From contig CAWFOB010000007.1 in assembly GCA_963817375.1 (NCBI GenBank), forward strand, positions 124,001-188,000: a stretch of 64,000 nucleotides of DNA. The letters run 5' to 3'. This DNA is from JACVRM01 sp963817375 (GTDB taxonomy: Bacteria; Actinomycetota; Thermoleophilia; Gaiellales; Gaiellaceae). The notes under the pieces are model-generated. The model searched no databases. It was not told the DNA's origin and was given only the letters and a program-made list of their open reading frames with translations. Position 1 is the first letter of the stretch, and each line of letters opens with the position of its first letter. Below, piece after piece: positions 1-9,255 of this stretch. The translations under genes and the position numbers were made by a program.

Positions 1-663
1 ACCGACGGCGTCTTCTCGATGGAAGGCGACCTCGCGCGGCTCCCCGACATCCTCGAGCTCGCGCGAGCCCACGGAGCCGCCGTCCTCGTCGACGACTCCC
101 ACGGCGTGGGCGTGCTGGGCGCCACGGGCCGCGGCGTGATCGAGCACTACGGCGTCGCCGGCCAGGTCGACGTCCTCACGGGGACGCTCGGCAAGGCGCT
201 CGGCGGGGCGGCCGGCGGCTACGTCGCCTCGAGCGCCGCCGTCTGCGACGTGCTCGCGCAGCGCTCGCGCCCCCAGCTCTTCTCGAACGCCCTCCCGCCG
301 ACCGTCGCCTGCAGCGCATTGCGCGCCCTCCAGCTGGTCGGCGAGGAGCCTGCGCTGCTCGAGCGGTTGCGCGCCAACACGGCTTACTTCCGCGCCGGGC
401 TCACGGAGCGCGGGTTCGACCCGCTGACCGGCGAGGCGGCGATCATCCCCGTGATCGTGGGCGACACGGCGCTCGCGATCGAGGCGAGCGGGCGGCTGCT
501 CGACGCCGGCGTGTTCGTCACCGGCTTCGGCTACCCGGTCGTGCCGGAGGGGACGGCGCGCATCCGCGTCCAGATTTCTGCGGCCCACGAGCGCGACCAG
601 CTGGACTTCGCGCTCGACGCGTTCAGCCGCGTCGGCGTGCAGCTCGCGCTCGTCGCCGGGTAA
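1..663 (+). CDS. kbl: Glycine C-acetyltransferase (2-amino-3-ketobutyrate CoA ligase), 3' part
   Basis: The reading frame is open from the first base, so the 5' end lies outside the window; about 220 C-terminal residues are present. It is a fold-type I PLP enzyme of the alpha-oxoamine synthase family. DDSHGVGVLG is the aspartate/histidine PLP-contact motif and TGTLGKALGG carries the PLP lysine. The stretches RSRPQLFSNALPP and the late GYPVVPEGTARIRVQ-type segment match Kbl better than the relatives BioF or HemA. The family reaction interconverts glycine plus acetyl-CoA with 2-amino-3-oxobutyrate in threonine breakdown. The usual partner, threonine dehydrogenase, may lie just upstream but cannot be seen. 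Confidence 0.88.
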   Translation, partial: TDGVFSMEGDLARLPDILELARAHGAAVLVDDSHGVGVLGATGRGVIEHYGVAGQVDVLTGTLGKALGGAAGGYVASSAAVCDVLAQRSRPQLFSNALPPTVACSALRALQLVGEEPALLERLRANTAYFRAGLTERGFDPLTGEAAIIPVIVGDTALAIEASGRLLDAGVFVTGFGYPVVPEGTARIRVQISAAHERDQLDFALDAFSRVGVQLALVAG

Positions 664-726
664 GCCGCGCGCACTTCGGGGTTTCCACGGATGGCGGCAT
701 GCCGAGCCGCGGCGACGCTTGAGCCG

Positions 727-1278
727 ATGCACCAGACACGAATCCACGGACGCGGGGGCCAGGGCGTGGTCACCGCCGCCGAGCTGCTGTCGGTCGCGGC
801 GTTCGCCGAGGGCCGCCACGCGCAGGCGTTTCCGACGTTCGGCTCCGAGCGCACGGGCGCGCCCGTCGTCGCGTTCTGCCGCATCGACGACCGGCCGATC
901 CGCAGTCGCGAGCCGATCGCCGAGCCCGACGCGCTGATCGTCCAGGACCCGACGCTGCTGCACCAGATCGACCTCTTCGCCGGCCTCGCGCAGGGCGGGC
1001 TCGTGCTGCTGAACAGCACGCGGACGCTCCACGAGCTCGGCCTCGCCGACACCGGCTTCCGCATCGTGACGCTGCCGGCCACCGACATCGCGCGCACGTA
1101 CCTCGGGCGCCCGGTGCCCAATGCCGTCCTGCTCGGCGGCTTCGCGGCGCTGACCGGCGTCGTCTCGCTGGACGCCGTGGTCGCCGCGATCCAGCAGAAG
1201 TTTCGCGGCCCCGTCGGCGAGAAAAACGCCATGGCCGCCCGCGTCGCCTACGAGCAGCTGGAGCCCGTCCATGCGTAG
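727..1278 (+). CDS. porG: 2-oxoacid:ferredoxin oxidoreductase, gamma subunit
   Basis: 183 aa. The N-terminus HQTRIHGRGGQGVVTAAELL is the glycine-rich signature of the gamma domain of pyruvate/2-oxoacid:ferredoxin oxidoreductases, and GSERTGAPVVAF follows as expected. I chose ATG 727 rather than ATG 691 because the conserved domain begins at once and a GACGCT box lies 7 nt upstream, consistent with a leaderless start. It overlaps the alpha gene by 8 nt and is first of a gamma-alpha-beta-flavoprotein operon. Substrate (pyruvate or a branched or other 2-oxoacid) cannot be decided from sequence alone. Confidence 0.87.
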   Translation: MHQTRIHGRGGQGVVTAAELLSVAAFAEGRHAQAFPTFGSERTGAPVVAFCRIDDRPIRSREPIAEPDALIVQDPTLLHQIDLFAGLAQGGLVLLNSTRTLHELGLADTGFRIVTLPATDIARTYLGRPVPNAVLLGGFAALTGVVSLDAVVAAIQQKFRGPVGEKNAMAARVAYEQLEPVHA

Positions 1279-2512
1279 GCAGCTCGAGGGCTCGGTCGCG
1301 GTCGCGAAGGCGATCGCGCTCTGCCGGCCGGAGGTGATCTGCGCGTACCCGATCTCGCCGCAGACCCACATCGTCGAGCACCTTTCCGACCTCGTGCGCT
1401 CCGGCGAGCTCGACCCGTGCGAGTACCTCAACGTGGAGTCGGAGTTCGCCGCGATGTCGGCCGCCATCGGCGCGTCGGCGACGGGCGCCCGCGCATACAC
1501 CGCGACCGCAAGCCAGGGTCTCCTCTACATGGTCGAGGCGCTCTACAACGCGTCCGGCCTGGGGCTCCCGATCGTGATGACGGTTGCCAACCGCGCGATC
1601 GGGTCGCCGATCAACATCTGGAACGATCACTCCGACTCGATGTCGCAGCGCGACTCCGGCTGGATCCAGCTGTACGCCGAGTCGAACCAGGAGGCCGTCG
1701 ACCTGCACATCCAGGCCTACCGCCTCGCCGAGGCCATCTCGCTCCCGGTCATGGTGTGCATGGACGGGTTCGTGCTGACGCACGCCTACGAGGGCATCGA
1801 GCTGCCCGACCAGGACGTCGTCGACGCATTCCTGCCGCCGTTCGAGCCGCGCCAGGTGCTCGACCCGGCCGACCCGGTGACGATCGGGGCCATGGTCGGG
1901 CCCGAGGCGTTCACCGAGGTGCGCTACCTCATGCACGCGAAGCAGATGCAGGCGCTCGACCTCATCCCGGGGATCGCCTCAGAGTTCTCGCAGGCGTTCG
2001 GACGTCCGTCCGGCGGGCTGATCCGGCGCTACCGCAGCGAAGACGCCGAGACGGTCGTCGTCGCGCTGGGGTCGGTGCTCGGCACGATCGAGGACGTCGT
2101 CGACGAGCTGCGCGCGGACGGTGTCCGCATCGGCGCGCTCGGCATCACCACCTTCCGGCCGTGGCCGCGCGACGAGGTGCGCGACGCGCTCGCGCACGCC
2201 GAGCGGGTCGTGGTCGTCGAGAAGGCGTTCGCGGTCGGTGCCGGCGGCATCGTCGGACAGAACGTGCGTGACGCCCTGGGCGGCCGCGGCCCGGTCGTCT
2301 ACGACGTCGTCGCCGGGCTCGGCGGAAGGCCGATCACGCAGCGTTCGCTCCGCCGCCTCCTGCTCGACGCGGTCGGCGACAAGCTCTCGCCGACGCGCCT
2401 TACGTTCCTCGATCTCGACACCGGCATCGTCGAGCGTGAGCTCGAGCGTCCGACGGGCGCGCACGCCGAGAACATCCTTCGCGACCTGGGCGTCCTGGCG
2501 GGGCCCTACTAG
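1271..2512 (+). CDS. porA: 2-oxoacid:ferredoxin oxidoreductase, alpha subunit
   Basis: 413 aa. The N-terminus contains CAYPISPQTHIVEHLS, the YPITPS-like motif of the TPP-dependent alpha subunit, followed by NVESEFAAMSAAIGAS and TATASQGLLYM, all hallmark segments. The C-terminal half (from about residue 250, ETVVVALGSV) is the transketolase C-like domain. Together with the beta subunit it forms the active site that decarboxylates a 2-oxoacid to acyl-CoA and passes electrons to ferredoxin. The start ATG lies inside the end of the gamma gene; the stop abuts the ATG of the beta gene with no gap, so the subunits should be made stoichiometrically. Confidence 0.9.
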   Translation: MRRQLEGSVAVAKAIALCRPEVICAYPISPQTHIVEHLSDLVRSGELDPCEYLNVESEFAAMSAAIGASATGARAYTATASQGLLYMVEALYNASGLGLPIVMTVANRAIGSPINIWNDHSDSMSQRDSGWIQLYAESNQEAVDLHIQAYRLAEAISLPVMVCMDGFVLTHAYEGIELPDQDVVDAFLPPFEPRQVLDPADPVTIGAMVGPEAFTEVRYLMHAKQMQALDLIPGIASEFSQAFGRPSGGLIRRYRSEDAETVVVALGSVLGTIEDVVDELRADGVRIGALGITTFRPWPRDEVRDALAHAERVVVVEKAFAVGAGGIVGQNVRDALGGRGPVVYDVVAGLGGRPITQRSLRRLLLDAVGDKLSPTRLTFLDLDTGIVERELERPTGAHAENILRDLGVLAGPY

Positions 2513-3517
2513 ATGGCCGCCACCGATCGCATCCGCTTCTACCAGGTCGGCTCGTTCGCGGCCGGAAACCGGCTGCTAGACCCCGAGCAGCGCACGGTGC
2601 AGTCGCGCACCGAGCGCTCCAACACGCTGACGTCGGGACACCGCGCCTGCCAGGGCTGCGGCGAGGCGCTTGGCGCGCGGTACGTCCTCGACGCTGCGAT
2701 GCGCGCGACCGACGGCCAGCTGATCGCTGCGAACGCGACCGGCTGCCTCGAGGTCTTCTCCACGCCGTACCCGGAGTCGTCGTGGCAGCTGCCGTGGCTG
2801 CACTCGCTCTTCGGCAACGCGCCCGCGGTGGCGACCGGTATGGCGGCGGCGCTGAAGGTGAAGGGCCGTGACGATGTGCGCGTGCTCGCGCAGGGCGGCG
2901 ACGGCGGCACGGTCGACATCGGCTTCGCCTGCCTCTCGGGGATGTTCGAGCGAAACGACGACGTGCTCTACGTCTGTTACGACAACGAGGCGTACATGAA
3001 CACCGGCGTGCAGCGCTCGGGCGCGACGCCGCCGGCAGCCTCCACCGCGACGACGAAGGCGGTCGGGATCGAGCCCGGCAACCAGTTCGGCCAGGGCAAG
3101 AACGCCGCGCTGATCGCCGTCGCCCACGACATCCCGTACGTCGCGACCGCGACCGTCGCCGACCTGCACGACCTCGAGGCCAAGGTCGAGCGCGCGATGA
3201 CCTTCCACGGCGCCCGCTACCTGCACGTGCTCGTTCCTTGCCCGCTGGGCTGGGGGTCGGCGTCGGGCGACACGATCCGCGTCGCGCGGCTCGCGGTCGA
3301 GACCGGTCTCTTCCCGCTGTTCGAGGCCGAGCACGGCGAGATCACCTCGGTGACGAAGATTCGCCGGCGGACGCCGGTCGAGGACTACCTGCGGCTGCAG
3401 AAGCGCTTCGCCCACCTGTTCGGCGACCCGCCGCGGCCCGACATCGTCGCCCGGCTCCAGGCCGGTGCGAACCGGAACATCCGGAGCTTCGGGCTCGTGG
3501 AGGAGGAAGCGGCATGA
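2513..3517 (+). CDS. porB: 2-oxoacid:ferredoxin oxidoreductase, beta subunit (TPP-binding)
   Basis: 334 aa. GHRACQGCGEAL gives the CxxC pair of the cluster near the TPP site, with a further Cys in NATGCLEVF. GGDGGTVDIGF followed by NDDVLYVCYDNEAYMNTG is the TPP/Mg2+ motif and the typical asparagine-rich continuation. Length fits stand-alone beta subunits. It has no fused 2[4Fe-4S] domain, so the delta-type ferredoxin function must be supplied in trans, most likely by the C-terminal domain of the next gene, whose ATG overlaps this stop by 4 nt. Confidence 0.9.
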   Translation: MAATDRIRFYQVGSFAAGNRLLDPEQRTVQSRTERSNTLTSGHRACQGCGEALGARYVLDAAMRATDGQLIAANATGCLEVFSTPYPESSWQLPWLHSLFGNAPAVATGMAAALKVKGRDDVRVLAQGGDGGTVDIGFACLSGMFERNDDVLYVCYDNEAYMNTGVQRSGATPPAASTATTKAVGIEPGNQFGQGKNAALIAVAHDIPYVATATVADLHDLEAKVERAMTFHGARYLHVLVPCPLGWGSASGDTIRVARLAVETGLFPLFEAEHGEITSVTKIRRRTPVEDYLRLQKRFAHLFGDPPRPDIVARLQAGANRNIRSFGLVEEEAA

Positions 3518-5140
3518 AGAAGCCGTTCGCGATCACGCTGGACATCGGCTCGAGCCTCGCCAACAAGACCGGCTCGTGGCGCACCGAGCGCCCGGTCTAC
3601 GTCGACCGGCTGCCGCCGTGCGCCGACGCGTGCCCCGCCGGTGAGAACGTCCAGAAATGGCTGTACCACGCCGAGGAGGGCGGGGACGGCTACGAGCGCG
3701 CGTGGCGCCAGATCATGGAGGACAACCCCATGCCGGCCGTGATGGGGCGGGTCTGCTACCACCCCTGCGAGACCGCGTGCAACCGCGTCCAGGTGGACGA
3801 GGCAGTGGGGATCAACTCGGTCGAGCGCTTCCTCGGCGACCTCGCGATCGAGCGCGGCTGGATGGTCGAGCCGGGACCGCCGACCGGGCGCCGCGTGCTC
3901 GTCGTGGGCGCCGGGCCGTCCGGGCTCTCGGCCGCCTACCACCTGCGCCGGCTCGGACACGAGGTCACGCTGGTCGAGGCCGGCCCGATGACCGGCGGGA
4001 TGATGCGCTTCGGGATCCCGCGTTACCGGCTCCCGCGCGAGATCCTCGATGCCGAGATCAGTCGGATCGTCGACATGGGCGTCGAGCTGAAGCTCGACAC
4101 GAAGATCGAGAACATCGTCGACGCGATGCAAGGCTACGACGCAGCATTCGTTGCCGTCGGCGCGCACATCGGCAAGCGGGCGTACATCCCCGCCGGCGAA
4201 GCGGCGCACATCGTCGACGCGGTCGCGCTCCTGCGCTCCATGGAGGGCGAGGAGAAGCCGCTGCTCGGCCGGCGTGTTGCGATCTACGGCGGCGGCAACA
4301 CCGCCATGGACGCGGCGCGGACCGCCAAGCGGCTCGGCGCCGAGGAGGCGATCGTCGTCTACCGCCGCACCCGCGACCGCATGCCGGCGCACGACTTCGA
4401 GGTGGAGGAGGCCGAGCAGGAGGGCGTGCTGATGAAGTGGCTCTCCACGATCAAGCACGCGGACGGGGGCAAGCTCGTCATCGAGAAGATGGAGCTCGAC
4501 GAGACCGGGTTCCCGCAGCCGACCGGCGAGACGGAGGAGCTCGAGGCCGACTCGCTGGTGCTGGCGCTCGGCCAGGAGTGCGACCTGTCCTTCCTCGAAG
4601 GCGTCCCCGATCTCGAAGTCTCCGACGGCGTCGTCAAGGTGGGCCCGAACCTGATGACCGGGTACGCGGGGCTCTTCGCCGGTGGCGACATGGTGCCCGC
4701 CGAGCGGACGGTGACGGTCGCCGTCGGCCACGGCAAGAAGGCGGCCCGCTGCATCGACCTCTGGCTGCGCTCGGCCGAGAACGGGCGCGGCGACCGGCAC
4801 GAGCTCGCGTCGTTCGAGCGGCTGAACACCTGGTACTACACGGACGCGCCGCGCGACGATGCAGCCCCAGCTGGAGCTGGCACGCCGGCGCTCGACATTC
4901 GAGGAGGTCGTCGGCGGGCTCGACGAGTCCAACGCGCTCTTCGAGGCGCGGCGCTGCCTCTCGTGCGGCAACTGCTTCTCGTGCGACAACTGCTTCGGCG
5001 TATGCCCGGACAACGCGGTGCTCAAGACGGGCGACCCGGACCGGCCGTACGCGATCGATCTCGACTACTGCAAGGGCTGCGGCATCTGCGCCGCCGAGTG
5101 CCCGTGCGGCGCGATCGAGATGATCCCCGAGACGGTCTGA
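3514..5140 (+). CDS. GltD-like FAD/NAD(P)H oxidoreductase fused to a 2[4Fe-4S] ferredoxin domain; one frame shift
   Basis: Starts with an ATGA overlap and a GGAGGAGG ribosome site. Residues about 20-120 are the N-terminal Fe-S domain of the glutamate synthase small-subunit family (CADACPAGENVQKWL, CYHPCETACNR). VLVVGAGPSGLSAAYHL is the FAD-binding GxGxxG motif and VAIYGGGNTAMDAAR the NAD(P)H motif. Near position 4855 the frame breaks: the first frame turns to arginine-rich nonsense, while the next frame gives STFEEVVGGLDESNALFEARRC-type linker sequence and two clusters (CGNCFSCDNCFGVCP, CKGCGICAAECP). Deleting one base in the GCGCGCG run restores a smooth 541-aa protein. Role by inference: moving electrons between NAD(P)H and the oxidoreductase's ferredoxin. 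If the shift is real, a separate 93-aa ferredoxin could start at ATG 4859. Confidence 0.8.
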
Positions 5141-5170
5141 CCTAGTCGCAGAGCGCCACGAACCGCACGG

Positions 5171-5193
5171 GTTAGTGGCTGACCGCCACTAAC
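5171..5193. terminator. Perfect 9-bp hairpin between convergent genes
   Basis: GTTAGTGGC and GCCACTAAC form a perfect inverted repeat around a 5-nt loop, 30 nt after the ferredoxin-domain stop and 6 nt before the stop of the opposing ligase gene. It could end transcription from both sides; there is no long T run, so rho-independent action is uncertain. Confidence 0.55.
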
Positions 5194-5198
5194 TCGTG

Positions 5199-6323
5199 CT
5201 ACCGCGCCGTGATCTCCGCGATGTCGCGCGCCACGTCGACCGCGTCGCGGTTCGTCCCGTAGACGAGCAGCTGGCGCTGCGCGCCGTTGCCGCGCTCCAG
5301 GATCCGGTTCACCCACTCGAGCTCGGCCTCGCAGCCGAGGTCGTGCGCGTCGCCGGCGAGCTCGTGCAACCGGCGGCGCACGAGCCGCGCGACCGGGATC
5401 CGCGCCGGCGCCTCCGCATCGAGGTCGATGACCTCCGCGGCCAGGCCCCAGCGCAGGGCGCGCCAACGGTTCTCGGCGATCAGTAGCGGATGAACCGGCG
5501 CCACGTCGCGCTCGGACAGGTGGTGCACGAGACACTGGATGTACGCGGCGACGGCCACTGCGTCGTCGAGGCTCGACACGGCGTCCATCACCCGCGTCTC
5601 CACCGTGCCGAGCCGCGGGTGCGGGCGCACGTCCCACCAGATCTTCGTGTAGTCGTCGACGCAGCCGGTCGCCTCGAGCGTCTCCACCACCGAGGCGAAC
5701 TCCGCGTAGTCGCGCATCGGCGGCGGTGGGCCGGCGCGCGTGTGCCCGGCCACGATCTCCGCGCGGGTCGAGGCGAGCCCCGTCGCACGGCCGCGCCAGA
5801 GCGGCGAGCTCGCGGCGAGCGCGATCATCTCGGCAAGGTGGCGCGAAAGCCCTCGCACCACCGTGATGGCCGTGTCCGGGTCGGCCACGCCGACGTGCAC
5901 GTGGAGCCCGAAGATCAGCTCGCGGCGCGCGACGTACTGCAGCTCGTCGGCGATGCCGCGGTACCGGTCACGGCGTGTGATCCGCTGCTCCTCGAAGAGG
6001 CTAAACGGGTGCGTCCCCGCGGCGCCGAAGCAGAGTCCCTGCGCATGCGTCGCCTCGGCGACGTGCGCGCGCAGGCGGCGCAGCTCGCGGTGGACCTCGC
6101 CGAGGTCGCGGCACACCGGCGTGTGCGTCTCGAGCAGCGACTCGTAGAACTCCGGGGTCAGGCCCGACTCGCGCGCATCCAGCAGACCCTCGATGCCCGA
6201 GACGAGCTCGTACGTCTCGGGGTCGAGGAGCATGTACTCCTCCTCGACCCCGACGCTGAACGGCGAGCTGCTGCCGAACCTGGGCTCGGCAACGCTCGAA
6301 GTCGGTGCCGAGACGTCGTTCAC
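5199..6323 (-). CDS. Carboxylate-amine ligase of the glutamate-cysteine ligase GCS2/YbdK family
   Basis: 374 aa. SVGVEEEYMLLDPETYELV is the N-terminal glutamate-rich ATP/Mg2+ motif, GLHVHVGV the conserved histidine motif and YTKIWWDVRPHPRLGTVETRVMD the C-terminal signature of the GCS2 family. Family members make gamma-glutamyl amides, including gamma-glutamylcysteine in some actinobacteria, but many YbdK-type proteins have weak or unknown activity. I chose GTG 6323, which overlaps the stop of the OsmC gene as GTGA; upstream in-frame sequence is only antisense to that gene. Being coupled to an OsmC peroxidase-like gene suggests a role in thiol or oxidative-stress chemistry. Confidence 0.82.
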   Translation of the reverse strand: MNDVSAPTSSVAEPRFGSSSPFSVGVEEEYMLLDPETYELVSGIEGLLDARESGLTPEFYESLLETHTPVCRDLGEVHRELRRLRAHVAEATHAQGLCFGAAGTHPFSLFEEQRITRRDRYRGIADELQYVARRELIFGLHVHVGVADPDTAITVVRGLSRHLAEMIALAASSPLWRGRATGLASTRAEIVAGHTRAGPPPPMRDYAEFASVVETLEATGCVDDYTKIWWDVRPHPRLGTVETRVMDAVSSLDDAVAVAAYIQCLVHHLSERDVAPVHPLLIAENRWRALRWGLAAEVIDLDAEAPARIPVARLVRRRLHELAGDAHDLGCEAELEWVNRILERGNGAQRQLLVYGTNRDAVDVARDIAEITAR

Positions 6324-6778
6324 ACCATCGCCGGTACCCGCGCGACGCGCAGCTCGAGCTTGAGCTCGACCGGCACCTCGAGCGCCTGGCCCACGATGCA
6401 CAGCTGGTGTGCCTTGTGCGCGGCGGCCTCCGCGATGCCCTCGTCGCCGAGCTCGCACTCGATGCGGACGTCCAGCTCGATGGCAAGGAAGCCGACGCGT
6501 CCGCGCGCCAGTTGCGTCACGTGCCCGGTACCGCGCACCTCCAGCTCGGAGAACGTGAGGCGGCGGCGGTCGGCGATCGAGCGCAGCGTCAGCTCGTAGC
6601 ACGAGGCAACGGCGGCGACCAGCAGCTCCTCCGGCGACCAATGCCCCTCGACACCGCCGCGGAAATCGGGCGGAACTGCGATGGAGAGGGGGGGATTCTT
6701 CGGCGCCAGCGCGGTCACCCACAGCGCGTCCGACCGCGCGATCCTGACCGGGAAGCGGAAGTCCTTCACAGCGCCCAT
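6320..6778 (-). CDS. OsmC/Ohr family protein
   Basis: 152 aa. FRGGVEGHWSPEELLVAAVASCYELTL has the first catalytic-type cysteine of the OsmC fold, and HKAHQLCIVGQAL supplies the second cysteine region, so both redox Cys of the thiol peroxidase family are present. Known members reduce organic hydroperoxides; some have other roles. A strong ribosome site (AAAGGAGA) lies 7 nt before ATG 6778. The gene is first in a two-gene operon with the GCS2-type ligase (GTGA overlap) and is divergent from the P-type ATPase gene. Confidence 0.82.
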   Translation of the reverse strand: MGAVKDFRFPVRIARSDALWVTALAPKNPPLSIAVPPDFRGGVEGHWSPEELLVAAVASCYELTLRSIADRRRLTFSELEVRGTGHVTQLARGRVGFLAIELDVRIECELGDEGIAEAAAHKAHQLCIVGQALEVPVELKLELRVARVPAMV

Positions 6779-6888
6779 GGCGTCTCCTTTCGCTCGCTGC
6801 CCCGAGCGTGCGGGCGCCGTCTCTACGCGGCATCGGGGCGTGCCCGGCGCGCGCTGCGGGAACCCCGCGGCTTGCGTAGCCTCGCCGC

Positions 6889-9255
6889 ATGGACGCGACC
6901 GGACTGACGCAGGCGGAGGCGGCGAAGCGCCTGAAGGCGCGAGGGCCGCACGCGCCACAGGCGTCGAGCCGCTCCTACGGGAGCATCGTCCGCGCGAACG
7001 TCTTCACCATCTTCAACCTCATCTTGCTCGTCTTCGGCGTGATCACGCTCGCGTTCGGCAAGTGGCAGGACGCGATCTTCCTCGGCATCCTCGTCGCCAA
7101 CGCAGGCATCGGCATCGCGCAGGAGATCCGTGCCAAGAACGCACTCGACCGGCTCGCCGCGCTCGTCACGCCGACGGCGCGTGTCGTGCGCGACGGCGAG
7201 GTGCGGGAGCTCCCGGTCGGCGACGTGGTCGTTGACGACGTCGTCCGCGTCCGTGCCGGCGACCAGGTCGTAGCGGACGGGACCCTCGCCCAGGCGACCG
7301 GGCTGCGGATCGACGAGTCGATCCTCACCGGCGAGGCGGAGCCCGTCGCGCGTGGAGAGGGCGAGGCAGTTCGCTCCGGATCGTTCGCGGTCGAGGGCGA
7401 GGGCGCCTACGTGGTGACTGCGGTCGGCCCGGAGAGCTACGCGGAGCGTGTCACCGGCGAGGCGCGCGAGTTCCGGCATCCGCGCTCTCCGCTCGAGCGC
7501 TCGCTCAACCGGCTGCTCCTCATCCTCGTCGGGATCCTGATCCCGCTCTCGATCGTCCTCGGCTACGCGCTGTGGGAGCGCAACACGCCGAAGAGCGAGG
7601 CCGCCTCGACCGCCGTGGCGGCCGGCGTCACCCTCGTTCCGGAGGGGCTGATCCTGCTCACGAGCGTCACGTTCGCCGTCGCGGCGCTGGCGATGGCCCG
7701 CCGCGGCGCGCTCGCCCAGCAGCTGAACGCGGTCGAGTCGCTCGCCTCCGTCGACGTCATGTGCATGGACAAGACGGGCACGCTGACCGAGCCCAACCTG
7801 CGCGTCGTCGAGGCCGTTCCGGCGAACGGCGATCCCGACGGCCTGGAACGCGCGCTCGGCCGCTTCGCCGCAGCGTTCCCGACCCGCAACGCCACCCTGG
7901 CGGCAGTCGCGGGCGCGTACGAGGCACCTGTCGAGCATCCGAGCGAGACCGTTCCGTTCTCGTCGCGCTACCGCTGGAGCGGCGCCCGGCTCGGCGGCAC
8001 CACCTGGGTGCTCGGCGCGCCCGAGCGCTTCCCGCTCGGCTCGCTCGCCGGCCGCGCCGCGGAGGAGGCTGGACGCGGCCGGCGCGTCCTCGCGCTCGCG
8101 TCGACGCAGGAGCCGCTCGACGGCCGCGACCCCGGCGAGGGGCCACCGCCGGGGCTCAGCCTGCACGGGCTCGTCCTGCTGGCCGAGCGCCTTCGCGACG
8201 ATGCGGTCGAGACCGTCCGCTTCTTCCTCGACCAGGGCGTCGAGCTCAAGGTCCTCTCCGGCGACCGACCGGCAACGGTGGCCGCGATCGCCGCTGACGC
8301 CGGCATCCCGGTCGGCGGCGGGCCGATCGACGGCGAGTCTCTTCCGGACGATCCTGCCGCGCTGCGCGAGGCTGTGCTCGCCGCCTCGGTCGTAGGCCGC
8401 ATCTCGCCGGAGGGGAAGCGGCGCGTCGTCGAGGCGCTCCGCGACGCCGGGCGCTACGTGGCCATGGTTGGCGACGGGGTCAACGACGTGCCGGCGCTGA
8501 AGGCTGCCCGCCTCGCGATCGCCCAGGGCAGCGGCGCGCAGATGGCGCGCAGCGTGGCCGACGTCGTGCTGGTCAAGGGCACCTTCGCGGCCGTGCCGCC
8601 GATGGTCGGCGAGGGGCGCCGCGTGTTCCGCAACCTGCAACGCGTGGCGAAGCTCTTCGTCACCAAGTCGGTCTTCGCCGTGGTGCTCATCCTCTCGATC
8701 GGGCTGACACCGATCGCCTACCCGCTCCTGCCACGCCACCTGACGATTGCCGCCGCGATCACGATCGGGATCCCCGCGTTCTTCCTCGCGCTCGCGCCGA
8801 GCGGCGGCGGCTTCCAGACCGAGGGCTTTCTGCGCGACGTCGCGCGGTTCTCCGTCCCCGCCGGGACGGCCGCAGGGCTCGGCGTGCTCGCCAGCTACCT
8901 GTTCGCGCTGAACGTGGCCAACATGAGCCTGACCAGCTCGCAGACCGTCGCGACGACGGTGCTCGTCATCGTCGGGCTCTACCTGATCCTCGCGCTCGAG
9001 GCGTCGGGGCTCCGGCGCGGGGCGGCGGTCTCGGTGATGGTCGCCGCCCTCGCGGCGCTCTACTTCTTCGTGCTCGCGTTCCCGCCCACGCGGGACTTCT
9101 TCTCACTGTCGGCGCCGAGCTTCGGCATCATCGTGCTCTCGGTGATCGGCGCTGCGCTCGCGATCACGTTCCTCGTGCTGACGGACGACCGCTTCATCCC
9201 ACCGCTCGCGCTCGAGGCGGAGGACTCGGGCGGCAAGAACGTCGGCGTCTCGTAG
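6889..9255 (+). CDS. P-type ATPase, CtpE-like cation transporter
   Basis: 788 aa. LTGEAEPV near residue 146 is the actuator motif, DKTGTLTEP has the phosphorylated Asp at about 294, and MVGDGVNDVPALKAA at about 528 is the hinge motif. Membrane segments flank these: two early (about 35-85), a pair before PEGLILLTSVTFAVAALAM (about 205-265), and six at the C-terminus. There is no N-terminal heavy-metal domain and no CPx motif; PEGL and surrounding sequence resemble mycobacterial CtpE, a calcium importer. Ion specificity here is inferred only. A TAGCCT box sits exactly 6 nt before ATG, suggesting a leaderless mRNA. The 3' end overlaps the opposing membrane-protein gene by about 196 nt. Confidence 0.85.
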   Translation: MDATGLTQAEAAKRLKARGPHAPQASSRSYGSIVRANVFTIFNLILLVFGVITLAFGKWQDAIFLGILVANAGIGIAQEIRAKNALDRLAALVTPTARVVRDGEVRELPVGDVVVDDVVRVRAGDQVVADGTLAQATGLRIDESILTGEAEPVARGEGEAVRSGSFAVEGEGAYVVTAVGPESYAERVTGEAREFRHPRSPLERSLNRLLLILVGILIPLSIVLGYALWERNTPKSEAASTAVAAGVTLVPEGLILLTSVTFAVAALAMARRGALAQQLNAVESLASVDVMCMDKTGTLTEPNLRVVEAVPANGDPDGLERALGRFAAAFPTRNATLAAVAGAYEAPVEHPSETVPFSSRYRWSGARLGGTTWVLGAPERFPLGSLAGRAAEEAGRGRRVLALASTQEPLDGRDPGEGPPPGLSLHGLVLLAERLRDDAVETVRFFLDQGVELKVLSGDRPATVAAIAADAGIPVGGGPIDGESLPDDPAALREAVLAASVVGRISPEGKRRVVEALRDAGRYVAMVGDGVNDVPALKAARLAIAQGSGAQMARSVADVVLVKGTFAAVPPMVGEGRRVFRNLQRVAKLFVTKSVFAVVLILSIGLTPIAYPLLPRHLTIAAAITIGIPAFFLALAPSGGGFQTEGFLRDVARFSVPAGTAAGLGVLASYLFALNVANMSLTSSQTVATTVLVIVGLYLILALEASGLRRGAAVSVMVAALAALYFFVLAFPPTRDFFSLSAPSFGIIVLSVIGAALAITFLVLTDDRFIPPLALEAEDSGGKNVGVS

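Noticed and set aside
770..1936. Long antisense reading frames opposite the oxidoreductase genes, and similar ones opposite most large genes
   Set aside because: They mirror the third-position GC bias of the real genes, have Arg/Ala/His-rich nonsense translations and no motifs.
4859..5140. Independent ferredoxin gene
   Set aside because: No ribosome site before ATG 4859, and the upstream linker joins in frame after removing one base; kept only as an alternative reading within the fused gene.
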